NCBI GenBank assembly: GCA_012032575.1 | Contig: JAAUSP010000144.1 | Span: 1-14,238 of the forward strand | Reading direction: 5' to 3' | DNA length: 14,238 bases | Source: Anaerolineales bacterium | Lineage (GTDB): Bacteria; Chloroflexota; Anaerolineae; 4572-78; J111 | Shown: in pieces, positions 1-8,251 of the stretch | How positions within the stretch are numbered: the stretch's first letter is position 1 | Layout: each line of letters begins with the position of its first letter | Program-made: the position numbers and the translations under genes | The notes under the pieces: generated by a model | Database searches by the model: none | What the model saw: the letters and a program-made list of their open reading frames with translations, nothing else | What the model was told of the DNA's origin: nothing

Positions 1-563
1 GGGCGCAGCTTGAAGCCGCTTGCACTGTCCGCCCGATCAAAGAAGTCCGCATTTTTAGCCGCACCCCGGCCAGGGTGGAAGCCTTTGCCGTCGAGGTGTC
101 GGCCTGGCCCGACGCGCCGCAGGTGATTATTGCCGGGTCGCGCCGCGAAGCCGTGGCCGGAGCGGATATTGTCATTGCCGCGACCACCTCGGAGAAGCCG
201 GTTTTTGATGGACGCGACCTGTCGCCGGGGACGCATGTGACCGGCGTTGGCTCGTATGCGCCAAATATGCAGGAAGTGGATGAAGAAACGGTGCGGCGGG
301 CCAAAATTGTCGTAGATTCGCTCCAGGCGTGCCTGGCCGAAGCCGGCGATTTGATTGTGGCCCTGGAAAAGAATGTCATCAGCAAGCTGGATATTCACGC
401 CGAACTGGGCCAGATTGTCAACGGCGAGCGCCCGGCCCGCGAGTCGCACGACGAGATCACCTTTTTTAAGTCGGTCGGGGTGGCGGTGCAGGATGCCGCC
501 GCCGCCAACGCCGTTTTGCGGGCGGCGGAGAGAATGGGACTGGGGACGTTGGTGGAGTTGTGA
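1..563 (+). CDS. Ornithine cyclodeaminase / mu-crystallin family protein (3' part)
   Basis: C-terminal 186 residues of an NAD(P)-dependent ornithine cyclodeaminase/mu-crystallin family enzyme; full members have roughly 320-330 residues. Translation is open from base 3 and begins AQLEAACTVRPIKEVRIFSR, which matches the family just after its Gly-rich nucleotide-binding loop, so that loop lies just upstream of the window. Other family hallmarks are ADIVIAATTSEKPVF, GTHVTGVGSYAPNMQEVD and VVDSLQACLAEAGDL. Members convert ornithine to proline plus ammonia or act as imine reductases or amino-acid dehydrogenases; the substrate here cannot be told from this half. A GTG at 75 is internal, not the start. 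The restriction gene begins 14 bases after the stop, so the two may share a transcript. GC content looks clearly higher than in the restriction genes that follow. Confidence 0.9.
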   Translation, partial: AQLEAACTVRPIKEVRIFSRTPARVEAFAVEVSAWPDAPQVIIAGSRREAVAGADIVIAATTSEKPVFDGRDLSPGTHVTGVGSYAPNMQEVDEETVRRAKIVVDSLQACLAEAGDLIVALEKNVISKLDIHAELGQIVNGERPARESHDEITFFKSVGVAVQDAAAANAVLRAAERMGLGTLVEL

Positions 564-577
564 AGTAGGGAAGCGTA

Positions 578-1201
578 ATGAGTATCCAGGATGATATACG
601 CCGGTTGGCAAATCAATACACTGACGCACTAAAAACGCAAGTGGACAAACGGATTAAGGCAATGGAGCAAGATGACACTTCCCATTTTCTAATCTACAGA
701 GTGCTGGGGGTGTCCGACGAAGAGGGTAGATTGATTGACATTTATCAGAATAAAGGCCGTTTTCTGTATAAATATGCTGGTTCTTTCCTCGAACAAGCAG
801 CCAGATTGTGCTTTCAACATGCCTACCCTGACGCGGGATCAGTACGAATTCCCAATACAGAAGGGAAGCGTCCGGTTACATTTGAAATTGATTGCTTGAT
901 TGGTAATGATGCCCTCGAAATTAAATGGAGAGATGCAACCACCGACGGTGATCATATCACGAAAGAACACACACGCTTACAAGTCATCCATCAGGCGGGT
1001 TATATTCCTATCCGGGTCATGTTTTACTATCCCAACCGAGAGCAAGCCATACGGATTCAAAAGACACTGGAAACACTCTATCGTGGTCTTGGTGGTGAGT
1101 ATTATTACCGGGACACTGCTTGGGATTATGTTAAGAATAGGACCGATGTTGATTTGAAGCAGATTTTAGAAGAACTGGCGGATGAGCGAATAAAGCAATG
1201 A
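578..1201 (+). CDS. ApaLI-like type II restriction endonuclease
   Basis: 207-residue protein resembling the ApaLI family of type II restriction endonucleases, whose prototype cuts GTGCAC. The likely PD-(D/E)xK centre is in FEIDCLIGNDALEIKWRDA: Asp105, then Glu114-Ile-Lys116, with Glu103 nearby. The segment after it (TTDGDHITKEHTR) is strongly conserved-looking, and the N-terminal IYQNKGRFLYKYAGSF also fits the family. Length is normal for it. The ATG at 578 follows a purine-rich stretch (GTAGGGAAG) about 4 bases upstream. The stop overlaps the methyltransferase start as ATGA (1198-1201), implying translational coupling. Base composition is AT-richer than the cyclodeaminase gene upstream, suggesting transfer. 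Family assignment is from remembered motifs; the exact recognition site is inferred from the family and not proven by the sequence. Confidence 0.8.
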   Translation: MSIQDDIRRLANQYTDALKTQVDKRIKAMEQDDTSHFLIYRVLGVSDEEGRLIDIYQNKGRFLYKYAGSFLEQAARLCFQHAYPDAGSVRIPNTEGKRPVTFEIDCLIGNDALEIKWRDATTDGDHITKEHTRLQVIHQAGYIPIRVMFYYPNREQAIRIQKTLETLYRGLGGEYYYRDTAWDYVKNRTDVDLKQILEELADERIKQ

Positions 1202-2401
1202 GATACGAACTTCACCAGGGGGATTGCCTGGATATTTTGAAAATATACCTGACCAAAGCGTTGATCTTATCTACCTTGACCCACCTTTCTTTACCCAAAA
1301 GGTGCAAAAGCTTGGTCCCAGGGACCGAACCAGAGAGTTTCGCTTTCCCGATACCTGGTATTCAATAGATGAATATGCAGAATTTATCTATCGCAGGTTA
1401 ATAGAATTGCATCGCCTGCTCCGTTCTTCCGGCTCGATTTTCTTCCACTGTGACCGTAATGCCGCACATATTGCTCGTTTCCTCCTCAACGAAGTATTTG
1501 GCGAAGAGATGTTCCGAGCGGAGATAATTTGGTATTATCGCCGCTGGTCTAATGATCAAAAAATGTATTACCGGCGCATCAAAATATTTTCTTTTACTCA
1601 AAAACGGACAGCTATAAGTTTAATACCTATTTTGAGGATTATTCACCGACCACAAATGTTGACCAAATTCTGCAAAAACGTAAAAGAGATGAGTTTGGCA
1701 AAGCGGTTTATGCTCGTGATGAGCATGGAGCAGTTGTGCTAAATGGGTTCAAAAAAGGTGTACCGCTGAGCGATGTGTGGGAAATTCCATTTCTCAATCC
1801 AAAAGCAAAAGAAAGAACTGGTTATCCCACTCAAAAACCCATCCTTTTGTTAGAGAGAATTATTAAACTGGTCACCGACACCGGAGATACTGTACTTGAC
1901 CCGTTCTGTGGTAGTGGCACAACCCTTGTCGCCGCAAAATTATTGGAACGTAATGCTATTGGGATTGATTTATCAGCAGAAGCACTCGAAATCACTCAAA
2001 AACGCCTTGACGACCCGGTGAGGACAGAATCAAAGCTTCTTGAAATAGGGAAAGAGTCGTATCGCAATATTGAGGAGGAGGTATTGCAGCAACTTGCCGG
2101 TTTGGATATAGTTCCGGTCCAACGGAACAATGGTATTGACGCTTTCTTAAAATTGCAATATAAAGGTGGCCCAGTTCCGATCAGAGTTCAAAGACCGGGA
2201 GAAACATTAACAGCAGCGATAAATTCATTGTACAAGGCCGCGCGAACCAAGAGTGCCGCCGTTATGATTGTCATTTCAACTCAAGAGGAATTAAACTTGG
2301 GATTTAAAATCCCTCTCCCAAACGGGGTCATAGTTGTTGACTCAACCGCTCGAGCAGTGGAGAGAGTGATTCAACAACTCGAGCATAAACAACTTTCTTG
2401 A
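1198..2401 (+). CDS. Beta-class site-specific DNA methyltransferase (two frameshifts)
   Basis: Cognate DNA methyltransferase of the upstream endonuclease, about 401 residues when two frameshifts are bridged. The start ATG at 1198 gives MRYELHQGDCLDIL; near 1239 the frame shifts and continues ENIPDQSVDLIYLDPPFFTQ; near 1575 it shifts again and continues HQNIFFYSKTDSYKFNTYF to the stop at 2399-2401. Each shift corresponds to one missing base. The catalytic motif IV (DPPF, about residue 28) precedes the AdoMet-binding motif I (DPFCGSGTT, bases about 1898-1924), and GYPTQKP lies between them. This order defines the beta class, which methylates adenine N6 or cytosine N4. About 130 residues follow motif I, including GIDAFLK and PVPIRVQRPGETL, which look like a worn PD-(D/E)xK-type fold; a similar tail occurs on related methyltransferases. 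If the shifts are real the enzyme is dead. Confidence 0.82.
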
Positions 2402-2431
2402 GTATTTTTTATGCCTCTAAAAACATCCCCT

Positions 2432-2467
2432 GCCTCCTGATAATCACCCGGCTCATTATCAGGAGGC
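2432..2467. terminator. Perfect 13-bp inverted repeat between convergent genes
   Basis: Bases 2432-2444 are perfectly complementary to 2455-2467, with a 10-base loop. The hairpin lies between the methyltransferase stop (2401) and the stop of the YHQSEW gene on the other strand (2504). Read on the - strand, a T-run (TTTTT) follows about 10 bases after the stem; on the + strand no T-run follows. It could end transcription of the - strand gene or of both, but the distance to the T-run makes this moderate evidence only. Confidence 0.5.
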
Positions 2468-2503
2468 GTCTGTTGCTAAACTCAACACAGAGTTTGAGGA
2501 CAC

Positions 2504-2923
2504 TTAGCGGTTCCACTCACTCTGGTGATAGGCATCCGGCAGAGGTTGAGTCGTGGGATGTCCCCATTCACTCTGGTGATACTCGGCTAAAGCAGGTGTA
2601 TCAAGCCGGGGGAATGTCGAAGGTGGCGTCCAGCCCCACTCGCTCTGGTGATAGGCGTTCGCATCCGGCAGGATAGTTGGGAGGGTGATGTCCCGTTCAC
2701 TCTGATAATACGGCGACATGTCTTCTTCAATTGCGACCACAGGGGGCACAACCTCCGGCCTTGTTATCGGCGGGGCAATCTCTGGCGTTGCCTCAGACTG
2801 AACAGACAGATAAAGACCGATAATGACCGCCACCAGGAGAAGGACTGCTATCAGCGGACCGGGGAAGCGCCGCCGCAGTCCATGCCCCTTAAGCGGAAGT
2901 ATTGGATGACTATGAAGTGCCAT
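2504..2923 (-). CDS. Small membrane-anchored protein with YHQSEW repeats
   Basis: 139-residue protein of unknown function. A basic N-terminus (LRRRF, residues 16-20) precedes one hydrophobic segment (about 23-41, PLIAVLLLVAVIIGLYLSV), so the chain is probably anchored with its C-terminal side outside. After an acidic, Pro-rich stretch come four short repeats: YYQSER (72-77), YHQSEW (91-96), YHQSEW (115-120) and YHQSEW (132-137), separated by Pro/Thr-rich spacers of 13, 18 and 11 residues. The repeats are visible in the DNA as recurrent CACTCTGGTGATA. The ATG at 2923 has an AGAGGAG ribosome binding site 8 bases or so upstream, so the gene is probably expressed. A TTGACG at 2967-2972 (- strand) could be a -35 box, but the matching -10 is weak. 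I do not recognise an enzymatic domain. Confidence 0.75.
   Translation of the reverse strand: MALHSHPILPLKGHGLRRRFPGPLIAVLLLVAVIIGLYLSVQSEATPEIAPPITRPEVVPPVVAIEEDMSPYYQSERDITLPTILPDANAYHQSEWGWTPPSTFPRLDTPALAEYHQSEWGHPTTQPLPDAYHQSEWNR
2513..2710. repeat. Dispersed coding repeats of the YHQSEW gene
   Basis: Four related copies of CACTCTGGTGATA are found near 2517, 2569, 2640 and 2698; the first three are nearly identical and the fourth (CACTCTGATAATA) has diverged. Spacing is irregular. They encode YHQSEW three times and YYQSER once on the - strand. Confidence 0.75.
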
Positions 2924-3072
2924 GATTTATTCTCCTCTCAAACTACAAAGATTTGAACCTTTACTGCGTCAATAAATCGTTGTTCTCGACCAGGTAGGGG
3001 GGTGTCTGGGTTATTTGGCCGGCTCAGGCCTGGTCCTGTCGGAGAAGGTAGAGCTGCAACGCTCATCGCCAA

Positions 3073-4503
3073 TCAGGCTGCTGATATGGCAAAAAGCGTC
3101 CCGGAACTGGCGCAATCGCCGCCGCTGGGGCTGTGGGCCACAATACTGTTGGTCAGAAAGACCTCACCTCGGTTGAAGATGCCCCCGCCGCTGTGTTCAC
3201 TGCTGTTACGGATAATCTGGCTGTCGGCCATGGTCAAGGTCTGAAAATTGTTAAAAATACCGCCGCCCCTGCCACCCGTTCTGTTACCCTCGATGGTACA
3301 TTTGATTAGACTGAGCGTGCCGAAGTTAGCAATGCCGCCACCGGACTCATCGGCCTGGTTATTGTTAACGGTACTGTCGCTCAGGCTTAATATCGCCAGA
3401 CTTCTGTTAAGGATGCCACCTCCCTTCCCCAGAGCAGTGTTATCGTTGACCAGGCTGTGGGTCAGGCTCAGGGTGCTATGATGATGATTGTAGATACCGC
3501 CTGCGTCGCCGCCGGCACTATTATCACCAATAGTGCTGTGGGTTAGATTCAGCTCGCTTTTTTCAAAATTAAAGATACCTCCGCCGGTTCTTTGGGCGTG
3601 GTTGCCACTGACAAGGTTATCGGTCAAGTAGACAGGTTGGCCAGAGTCATTAAAGATACCGCCGCCATCTTGCCCGGCGCTGTTGCCTATGATCGTACTA
3701 TTGCTCAGACTCAGTCTGCCCTGGTTGAAAATACCGCCGCCCAAACTGGCCTTGCCATTGTAGCTGACAGCGCTGTGGGTGAGACTCAGCGTACCAAAAT
3801 TAGCGATGCCGCCGCCGCTTAAATCAGCCTGGTTCCCGCTAACCGTACTCTGGACCAGACTCAGTGTACCCTGGTTGAAAACACCGCCGCCAAAACTGGT
3901 CCCACTGTTGAAACTGACGGCGCTGTTGGTCAGGTTCAAGCTGCCCCATACATCGTTGAAGATACCGCCCCCATTTTTGGCCTCATTGCCACTGATGATG
4001 CTGTTGACCAGCTTCACCTCGCCGAAGTTAGCGATACCTCCGCCGCTGTTAGCCGGCAGCCCGCCACTAACAACCCGGCCATTGCGAACAATCACCCGGT
4101 TTAGGGTCAGTTTTCCGGTTGCGGTCACATAGAAAACACGAAAGAAGGGGGTGCCGGCCGCCTGACTGCGCTCTAGCGTGGCCCCCTGGCCGTCAATGTT
4201 GATTGAGCCGGTAATCGAAGGCAGACCGTTTTGATCAGCGGCTGGGGGGTACGGCGAATTCAGGGTATAAACGCAGTTGGTCTGATGATCGGTATTCAGG
4301 GTAATAGTTTCATCTGCATGGGCCTGATTGGCCTGGTTAATGGCCTTGATCAGACCGGCTGAGTCGCCACAGGCGAGATTGAAGTTAGTTCCTGGGGCCG
4401 GGCGAAGTGAATCCAGGCCGGCAACCAAACTGACCAGCAGGGCTAAACTCGCCAGGAGCCGCCAGGCGACAATCAGGCGGCCCGAAAGGATGCTGCAATC
4501 CAC
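3073..4503 (-). CDS. Right-handed beta-helix repeat surface protein
   Basis: 476-residue secreted or surface protein. The N-terminus has a signal-peptide-like or anchor hydrophobic stretch (about residues 13-30, AWRLLASLALLVSLVAG). A segment resembling the CSLREAI-type domain found before such helices follows (ACGDSAGLIKAINQANQAHA). Residues about 125-460 hold twelve repeats of roughly 24-28 residues of the pattern L-x-L-x-x-S-x-(V/I)-x-x-N, ending in GGGIFN, GGGIANFG or GGGVFNQG. This is the parallel beta-helix pattern seen in polymorphic outer-membrane and pectate-lyase-like proteins. No catalytic residues are evident, so adhesion or surface structure is more likely than lyase activity. The start is GTG at 4503, with GGGAGGT about 6 bases upstream. 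The end (GGDCASSGTLFAISAA) is abrupt: one extra base in the A5 run at 3091-3095 would extend it to about 3017. It is divergent from the SARP gene. Confidence 0.85.
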   Translation of the reverse strand: MDCSILSGRLIVAWRLLASLALLVSLVAGLDSLRPAPGTNFNLACGDSAGLIKAINQANQAHADETITLNTDHQTNCVYTLNSPYPPAADQNGLPSITGSINIDGQGATLERSQAAGTPFFRVFYVTATGKLTLNRVIVRNGRVVSGGLPANSGGGIANFGEVKLVNSIISGNEAKNGGGIFNDVWGSLNLTNSAVSFNSGTSFGGGVFNQGTLSLVQSTVSGNQADLSGGGIANFGTLSLTHSAVSYNGKASLGGGIFNQGRLSLSNSTIIGNSAGQDGGGIFNDSGQPVYLTDNLVSGNHAQRTGGGIFNFEKSELNLTHSTIGDNSAGGDAGGIYNHHHSTLSLTHSLVNDNTALGKGGGILNRSLAILSLSDSTVNNNQADESGGGIANFGTLSLIKCTIEGNRTGGRGGGIFNNFQTLTMADSQIIRNSSEHSGGGIFNRGEVFLTNSIVAHSPSGGDCASSGTLFAISAA

Positions 4504-4533
4504 AGTTTACCTCCCGATTGTTGTTCTTATTTC

Positions 4534-4545
4534 ACTATACCTCAA
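4534..4545 (-). promoter_or_regulatory. Possible -10 region of the beta-helix gene, TTGAGGTATAGT
   Basis: On the - strand this reads TTGAGGTATAGT, with TATAGT as a good -10 about 30 bases before the GTG start. No -35 at normal spacing is convincing; TTGAGA lies 20 bases upstream of TATAGT. It matches 11 of 12 bases of the + strand element at 4601-4612 (TTGAGGTATAAT). Confidence 0.4.
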
Positions 4546-4582
4546 CCCTCTTAGGAAAATCTCAAGAAACTATGAAAAACGC

Positions 4583-4612
4583 TTGAAATTTGGCCTCGAA
4601 TTGAGGTATAAT
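4583..4612 (+). promoter_or_regulatory. Sigma-70-type promoter of the SARP regulator gene
   Basis: TTGAAA (4583-4588) and a consensus TATAAT (4607-4612) are separated by 18 bases. Transcription would start near 4619, leaving a leader of about 30 bases that carries GGGAGAAAAG (4638-4647) in front of the ATG at 4650. This is one of the two best promoters in the window. Confidence 0.7.
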
Positions 4613-4649
4613 ACTATCAGGCGGCCTTATATCTTTTGGGAGAAAAGAA

Positions 4650-6922
4650 ATGGCCCGTCTCCTTATTACCCTGTTAGGCGCGTTTGAGGTTGATCTCGAC
4701 GGTCAACCTGTGACCGCCTTTGAATATGACAAAGTGCGGGCCTTGTTGGCCTATCTGGCAGTTGAAGCAGATCGCCCGCATCGGCGCGAAATGCTGGCAG
4801 AACTGCTTTGGCCCAGGCGATCCGAACGCAGCGCCCGCCAGAATCTCAGCCAGGCGCTTTTTAAGCTCAGGCATCTCCTCGATAGTTTGCAGACTGCGCC
4901 GCCCTTTCTCCTGGTTACCCCACAAACCCTCCAATTCAACCCGGCAAGTGATTATCAGCTCGATGTGACCACTTTCACCAACCTCCTGGCAGCCGGTCAG
5001 AGTCACGCTCACGATCGGCTGGAAACCTGTGGGATGTGCCGGGCGCAACTGCGTCAGGCGGTAGCACTGTATCGCGGTGATTTCCTCAAAGGATTCTCAT
5101 TGGGCGACAGTCCGGCTTTTGAAGAGTGGTCAGTCCTCACCCGCGAGCAGTTGCATCGTTTGGCCGGCGAAGCCCTGGGGCGTCTGGTTAGTTTTTTAGA
5201 GGGCGAGGGGACGTATGGTGAGGCGCTGACTTATGTCTGGCGGCAGGTCGAACTGGAGCCGTGGCGAGAGGATAACCGCCGCACACTGATGCGTCTGCTG
5301 GCCTTAAGCGGACAGCGCAGAGCTGCTTTGGCTCAATATGATACCTGCTGCCGATTGGCCGAAGAGATTGGCATCGAACCGGAAGTGGAAACAACGGCCC
5401 TGTGTGAACAAATTCGGGCCGGTAAGTTGAGCGGGGTGGCAGAGAGGAAGACCAAAGAAGGCAGCGGATTGAAGCCACAAGAAAGCAAGAGCAGTCGAAA
5501 GCCGGCGGTCACTGATTACCCGCTGCCTCCGGCTCCTTTTGTTGGCCGTGAAACCCAATTGGCCTGCCTGGATAGCTTTCTCAATACGGCTTTGACGGGG
5601 CGAGGTCGAATTGTATTGGTTACGGGCGGCCCCGGTCAGGGCAAAACCGCCCTGATCCAGGAATTGATCCGGCGCGCTCAGGCGACTCAGCCTCATCTGA
5701 TTGTGGTTGGGGGCAAGGGGAATGCCCACACCGGCAGCGGCGATCCATACCTGCCTTTCCGGGAGGTTCTGGCTCTTTTAACCGGCGACATTGAAGCCCA
5801 GTGGGCGGCTGGGGCAGTCAGCCAGGAAGATGCCGACCGGCTGTGGCGTTTGCTGCCCCACTCGATCCAGGCTCTACTTGAGGTCGGCCCTGACCTGATC
5901 GGCAGTTTTTTGCCGGGGGAAGCCTTGATTAAGCGGGCCGAAGTTTTCAGGTCAGACCTCGACAGGTCAATATGGATCCATTTGAACCAGTTGGTAGAAC
6001 GACTGACTGATCCAGGCGATTCGGCAACACGCCCGCAGAGTGATCTGTTTGAACAGTACAGCCGGGTGCTGCGCTGGCTGGCTCAGCACAGGCCGCTGTT
6101 GCTGGTGCTGGATGATTTGCAGTGGATAGATCACGCCTCGGCTAATCTCCTTTTCCATCTGGGGCAGCGGATCGAGGCCAGTCGGATTCTGATCGTCGGG
6201 GCGTTATCGTCCGGCTGAGGTGAGCCATTGGTCATCTTGAGGGACGGCATCCGCTTGAGCCGGTGGTCAACGAGTTGAAACGCCTGTTTGGGGCTATCGA
6301 AATTGATCTGGCTGAGGTCGAAGAGCGCTCTTTTGTGGATGATTTGCTAAATACTGAGCCAAACCGGCTGGGTGAAACGTTCCGCCAAACCCTGTTTCAG
6401 CAAACTCGGGGGCATCCCCTGTTTACGGTCGAGTTGCTGCGAGGGATGCAGGAACGGGGCGATCTGGTCCAGGATCAACAGGGCTGCTGGATCGAAGGGC
6501 CAACGCTGGATTGGGAGACTCTGCCGGCGCGGGTAGAGGCCATAATCGCCGAAAGGATCGAACGACTGCCGGAACCGTGGCTACAGGTGCTTACCGCGGC
6601 CAGTGTAGAAGGCGAAATCTTTACCGCCGAGGTTATGGCCAGAGTGCATGGAATCGGTGAGTTGGAGATGGTGCATGGCTTGAGTGATACCCTGGAGCGG
6701 AACCATCGCCTGATCAAAGCCGAGACGGTGCGCTGGTTGGGCGGGCAGCGTTTATCCCAGTATCGTTTCCGGCATATTCTCTTTCAGAAGTATTTATACC
6801 AACGCCTGGACGCAGCGGAACGGGTGTATTTTCATGAGGCGATTAGTACAATTTTGGAGACGCTCTACCAATCGGATACAATTCCCATTGCAGGGCAGTT
6901 AGCTCACCATTTTGAGGAATGA
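4650..6922 (+). CDS. SARP/BTAD-AAA transcriptional regulator, frameshifted and C-truncated
   Basis: Regulator of the AfsR/SARP type, about 757 residues when two shifts are bridged. Residues 1-90 form a winged-helix-like DNA-binding domain (LLGAFEVDLDGQPV, FEYDKVRALLAYLA). Residues about 100-260 form a bacterial transcriptional activation domain (LRQAVALYRGDFLKGF, EIGIEPEVETTALCEQIRAG). Then follows a STAND/AAA ATPase domain with Walker A GGPGQGKT (326-333) and Walker B LLLVLDDLQW (483-492). The frame breaks after ILIVGA: a single extra base near 6204 gives YRPAEV, and another near 6223 gives AIGHLEGRHPLEPVVNEL, which continues to LAHHFEE and a stop at 6922. Relatives usually continue into TPR-like helical repeats; none are coded in the 144 bases that follow. 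Start and promoter are well supported. It may control the divergent beta-helix gene, and may be a decaying pseudogene. Confidence 0.82.
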
Positions 6923-6998
6923 GGCACGCTTCGCGTCAGATGCCGAACGTCGCCGCATCTAAGGATGCTGGCTCCTCATATTTGAGGGGGCCGGAGGT

Positions 6999-7028
6999 TT
7001 GACATCACAATTCAGCCTCTGCTAAAAT
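6999..7028 (+). promoter_or_regulatory. Sigma-70-type promoter before the SAM methyltransferase
   Basis: Consensus TTGACA (6999-7004) and TAAAAT (7023-7028) are separated by 18 bases. The predicted transcript starts near 7035 and reaches the ATG at 7067, so the methyltransferase can be expressed independently of the SARP gene. Confidence 0.65.
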
Positions 7029-7066
7029 CTTCCAAAATAGGACTGAAAAGAGTCATCTGGTCATAT

Positions 7067-7920
7067 ATGAAGGGTAAGCCTCACCCGAACTGGATTCCCC
7101 GCAAGCCGGAAGGTCAGGCGACGCGGGGCAAAACGGCACGAAATCGCTTGCGCCGGGTAGACAACTTTTTGTTGAAATATGACCCTGGTTTATTGAGCCG
7201 AACTGACGGCCCGTATGCCAGGGCTTTTTATGTGGATTTGGGCTTTGGGGCTGAGCCGGTGACAACCTGGAAAGCGCGGCTCGCCTGCGCCGACTTAACC
7301 CCAATTTGCCCGTGTTGGGCGTCGAAATTGACCCGGAACGGGTAGCCCATGCCCAACCTTACGCTGATGCGCAGACATTTTTTCGCCTGGGCGGGTTTAA
7401 TTTGCCGCTGCAAAAATGGCCGGACGGCCAGCCGGAAACGGTTCGCTTGATGCGGGCTTTCAACGTGCTGCGCCAATATGAGGAGAGCGCGGTGTTTTCG
7501 GCATACGAGCGGCTGGCTCACTATGTTTTACCCGGCGGACTGCTGATTGAAGGCACGTCCGACCCCTTTGGCCGGATTTGGGCAGCCAACGTGCTGCGTC
7601 GTCCCCTGGAGGATACCGGCGGGAGCGTGTGGCAGACCGAAGCATTGGTGTTTAGCGCCAGTTTTCGGGCCGGTTTTGACCCCGGCCAATTTCAAACAGT
7701 CCTGCCCAAAAACTATATTCATCGCATGGTTCCGGGCGAAGCGATTTATGATTTTTTCGGAGCCTGGAAAGCGGCGGCACAGGAAACACAGGCTTATAAA
7801 GTGTGGGGACTGCGCCAGTGGTTTGGCGTATGCGCTCAAAATCTGGCGGCGCGAGGGTACAAGATCAATCTGCGCCGCAAGTGGCTGGGCCAGGGTTGGT
7901 TAATCTGGCAGTTGAATTAA
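7067..7920 (+). CDS. Class I SAM-dependent methyltransferase-like protein (one frameshift)
   Basis: About 284 residues after bridging one shift. The first frame begins MKGKPHPNWIPRKPEGQATR and carries the AdoMet loop YVDLGFGAEPVTT. Near 7266 one base (probably a C in ACCTGG) is missing; the next frame continues ESAARLRRLNPNLPVLGVEI, giving the acidic residue that binds AdoMet ribose (VLGVEIDPERV). Later segments are RAFNVLRQYEE, LPGGLLIEGTSDPFGR and a C-terminal RGYKINLRRKWLGQGWLIW. The fold call is from the loop-plus-acid pattern; the substrate is unknown and I do not recognise a named subfamily, though similar proteins of unassigned substrate occur in Actinobacteria and Cyanobacteria. The ribosome binding site is weak (AAGAG about 12 bases before ATG). 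The gene has its own promoter just upstream and is followed by hairpins. Confidence 0.75.
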
Positions 7921-7927
7921 GCAAGAA

Positions 7928-7944
7928 CAAACGCTGGGCGTTTG
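7928..7944 (+). terminator. Short GC-containing hairpin after the SAM methyltransferase
   Basis: CAAACGC (7928-7934) pairs with GCGTTTG (7938-7944) around a 3-base loop, beginning 7 bases after the stop codon. No T-run follows, so it is a weak terminator candidate. Confidence 0.3.
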
Positions 7945-8075
7945 GTTCAGCTTGATCGGGTGCCCCCTACTGTTCCAACTTGCCTGGCGTTTGAGATAAT
8001 AATATTGCTGCCATATTGCCTGACAGCCTCCCATTACTTGATTCTTATTGTAACCCAAGTTGCTACCTTCAGGTG

Positions 8076-8122
8076 AAAAATCATCCTGAGTGCCCGTAGC
8101 GTGTATCGAGGGGTGATTTTTT
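8076..8122. terminator. Candidate bidirectional terminator
   Basis: AAAAATCA (8076-8083) is complementary to TGATTTTT (8114-8121), and the stem extends inward through two G-C pairs and two G-T wobbles to a loop of about 22 bases. The A-tract on one side and T-tract on the other give a T-run at the 3' end in both directions. Its place between convergent genes fits a shared terminator; the stem is rather AT-rich. Confidence 0.4.
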
Positions 8123-8251
8123 GCCGCAGACACCCTTCGATAATCTGACCCAATAAAAAGAGCTATCTTTGAATAGCTCAACCGGGCTATATGAGTTGGG
8201 TTAAAGAGGGTAGGGGATTATCAATCGAAAGAGCGGGGTGGGGCGGTTAGA

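Larger units (their letters stand above)
7921..8251. other. Non-coding gap between convergent genes
   Basis: 331 bases between the stop of the SAM methyltransferase and the stop of the HELGH membrane protein. It holds a short hairpin directly after the first stop and a longer A/T-flanked inverted repeat at 8076-8122. A 93-codon open frame on the - strand here has no recognisable protein features and I do not call it a gene. No tRNA-like, transposon or tandem-repeat structure was seen. Confidence 0.5.

Noticed and set aside
2513..2710. Short repeats that could suggest a CRISPR-like array
   Set aside because: The spacing is irregular, the repeats are in frame with a protein and encode YHQSEW, and there are only four.
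3248..4132. Several + strand open frames rich in Pro, Leu and Ala (3248-3481, 3592-3822, 3779-4132)
   Set aside because: They are antisense to the beta-helix repeats; their low complexity mirrors the repeated GGGIFN codons and they have no ribosome binding sites.
4674..5729. - strand open frames opposite the SARP gene
   Set aside because: Antisense shadows of a gene with clear domain signatures and its own promoter.
7900..8181. 93-codon - strand open frame in the gap after the SAM methyltransferase
   Set aside because: It shows no domain-like pattern, overlaps the end of a well-supported gene and contains the terminator-like inverted repeat.
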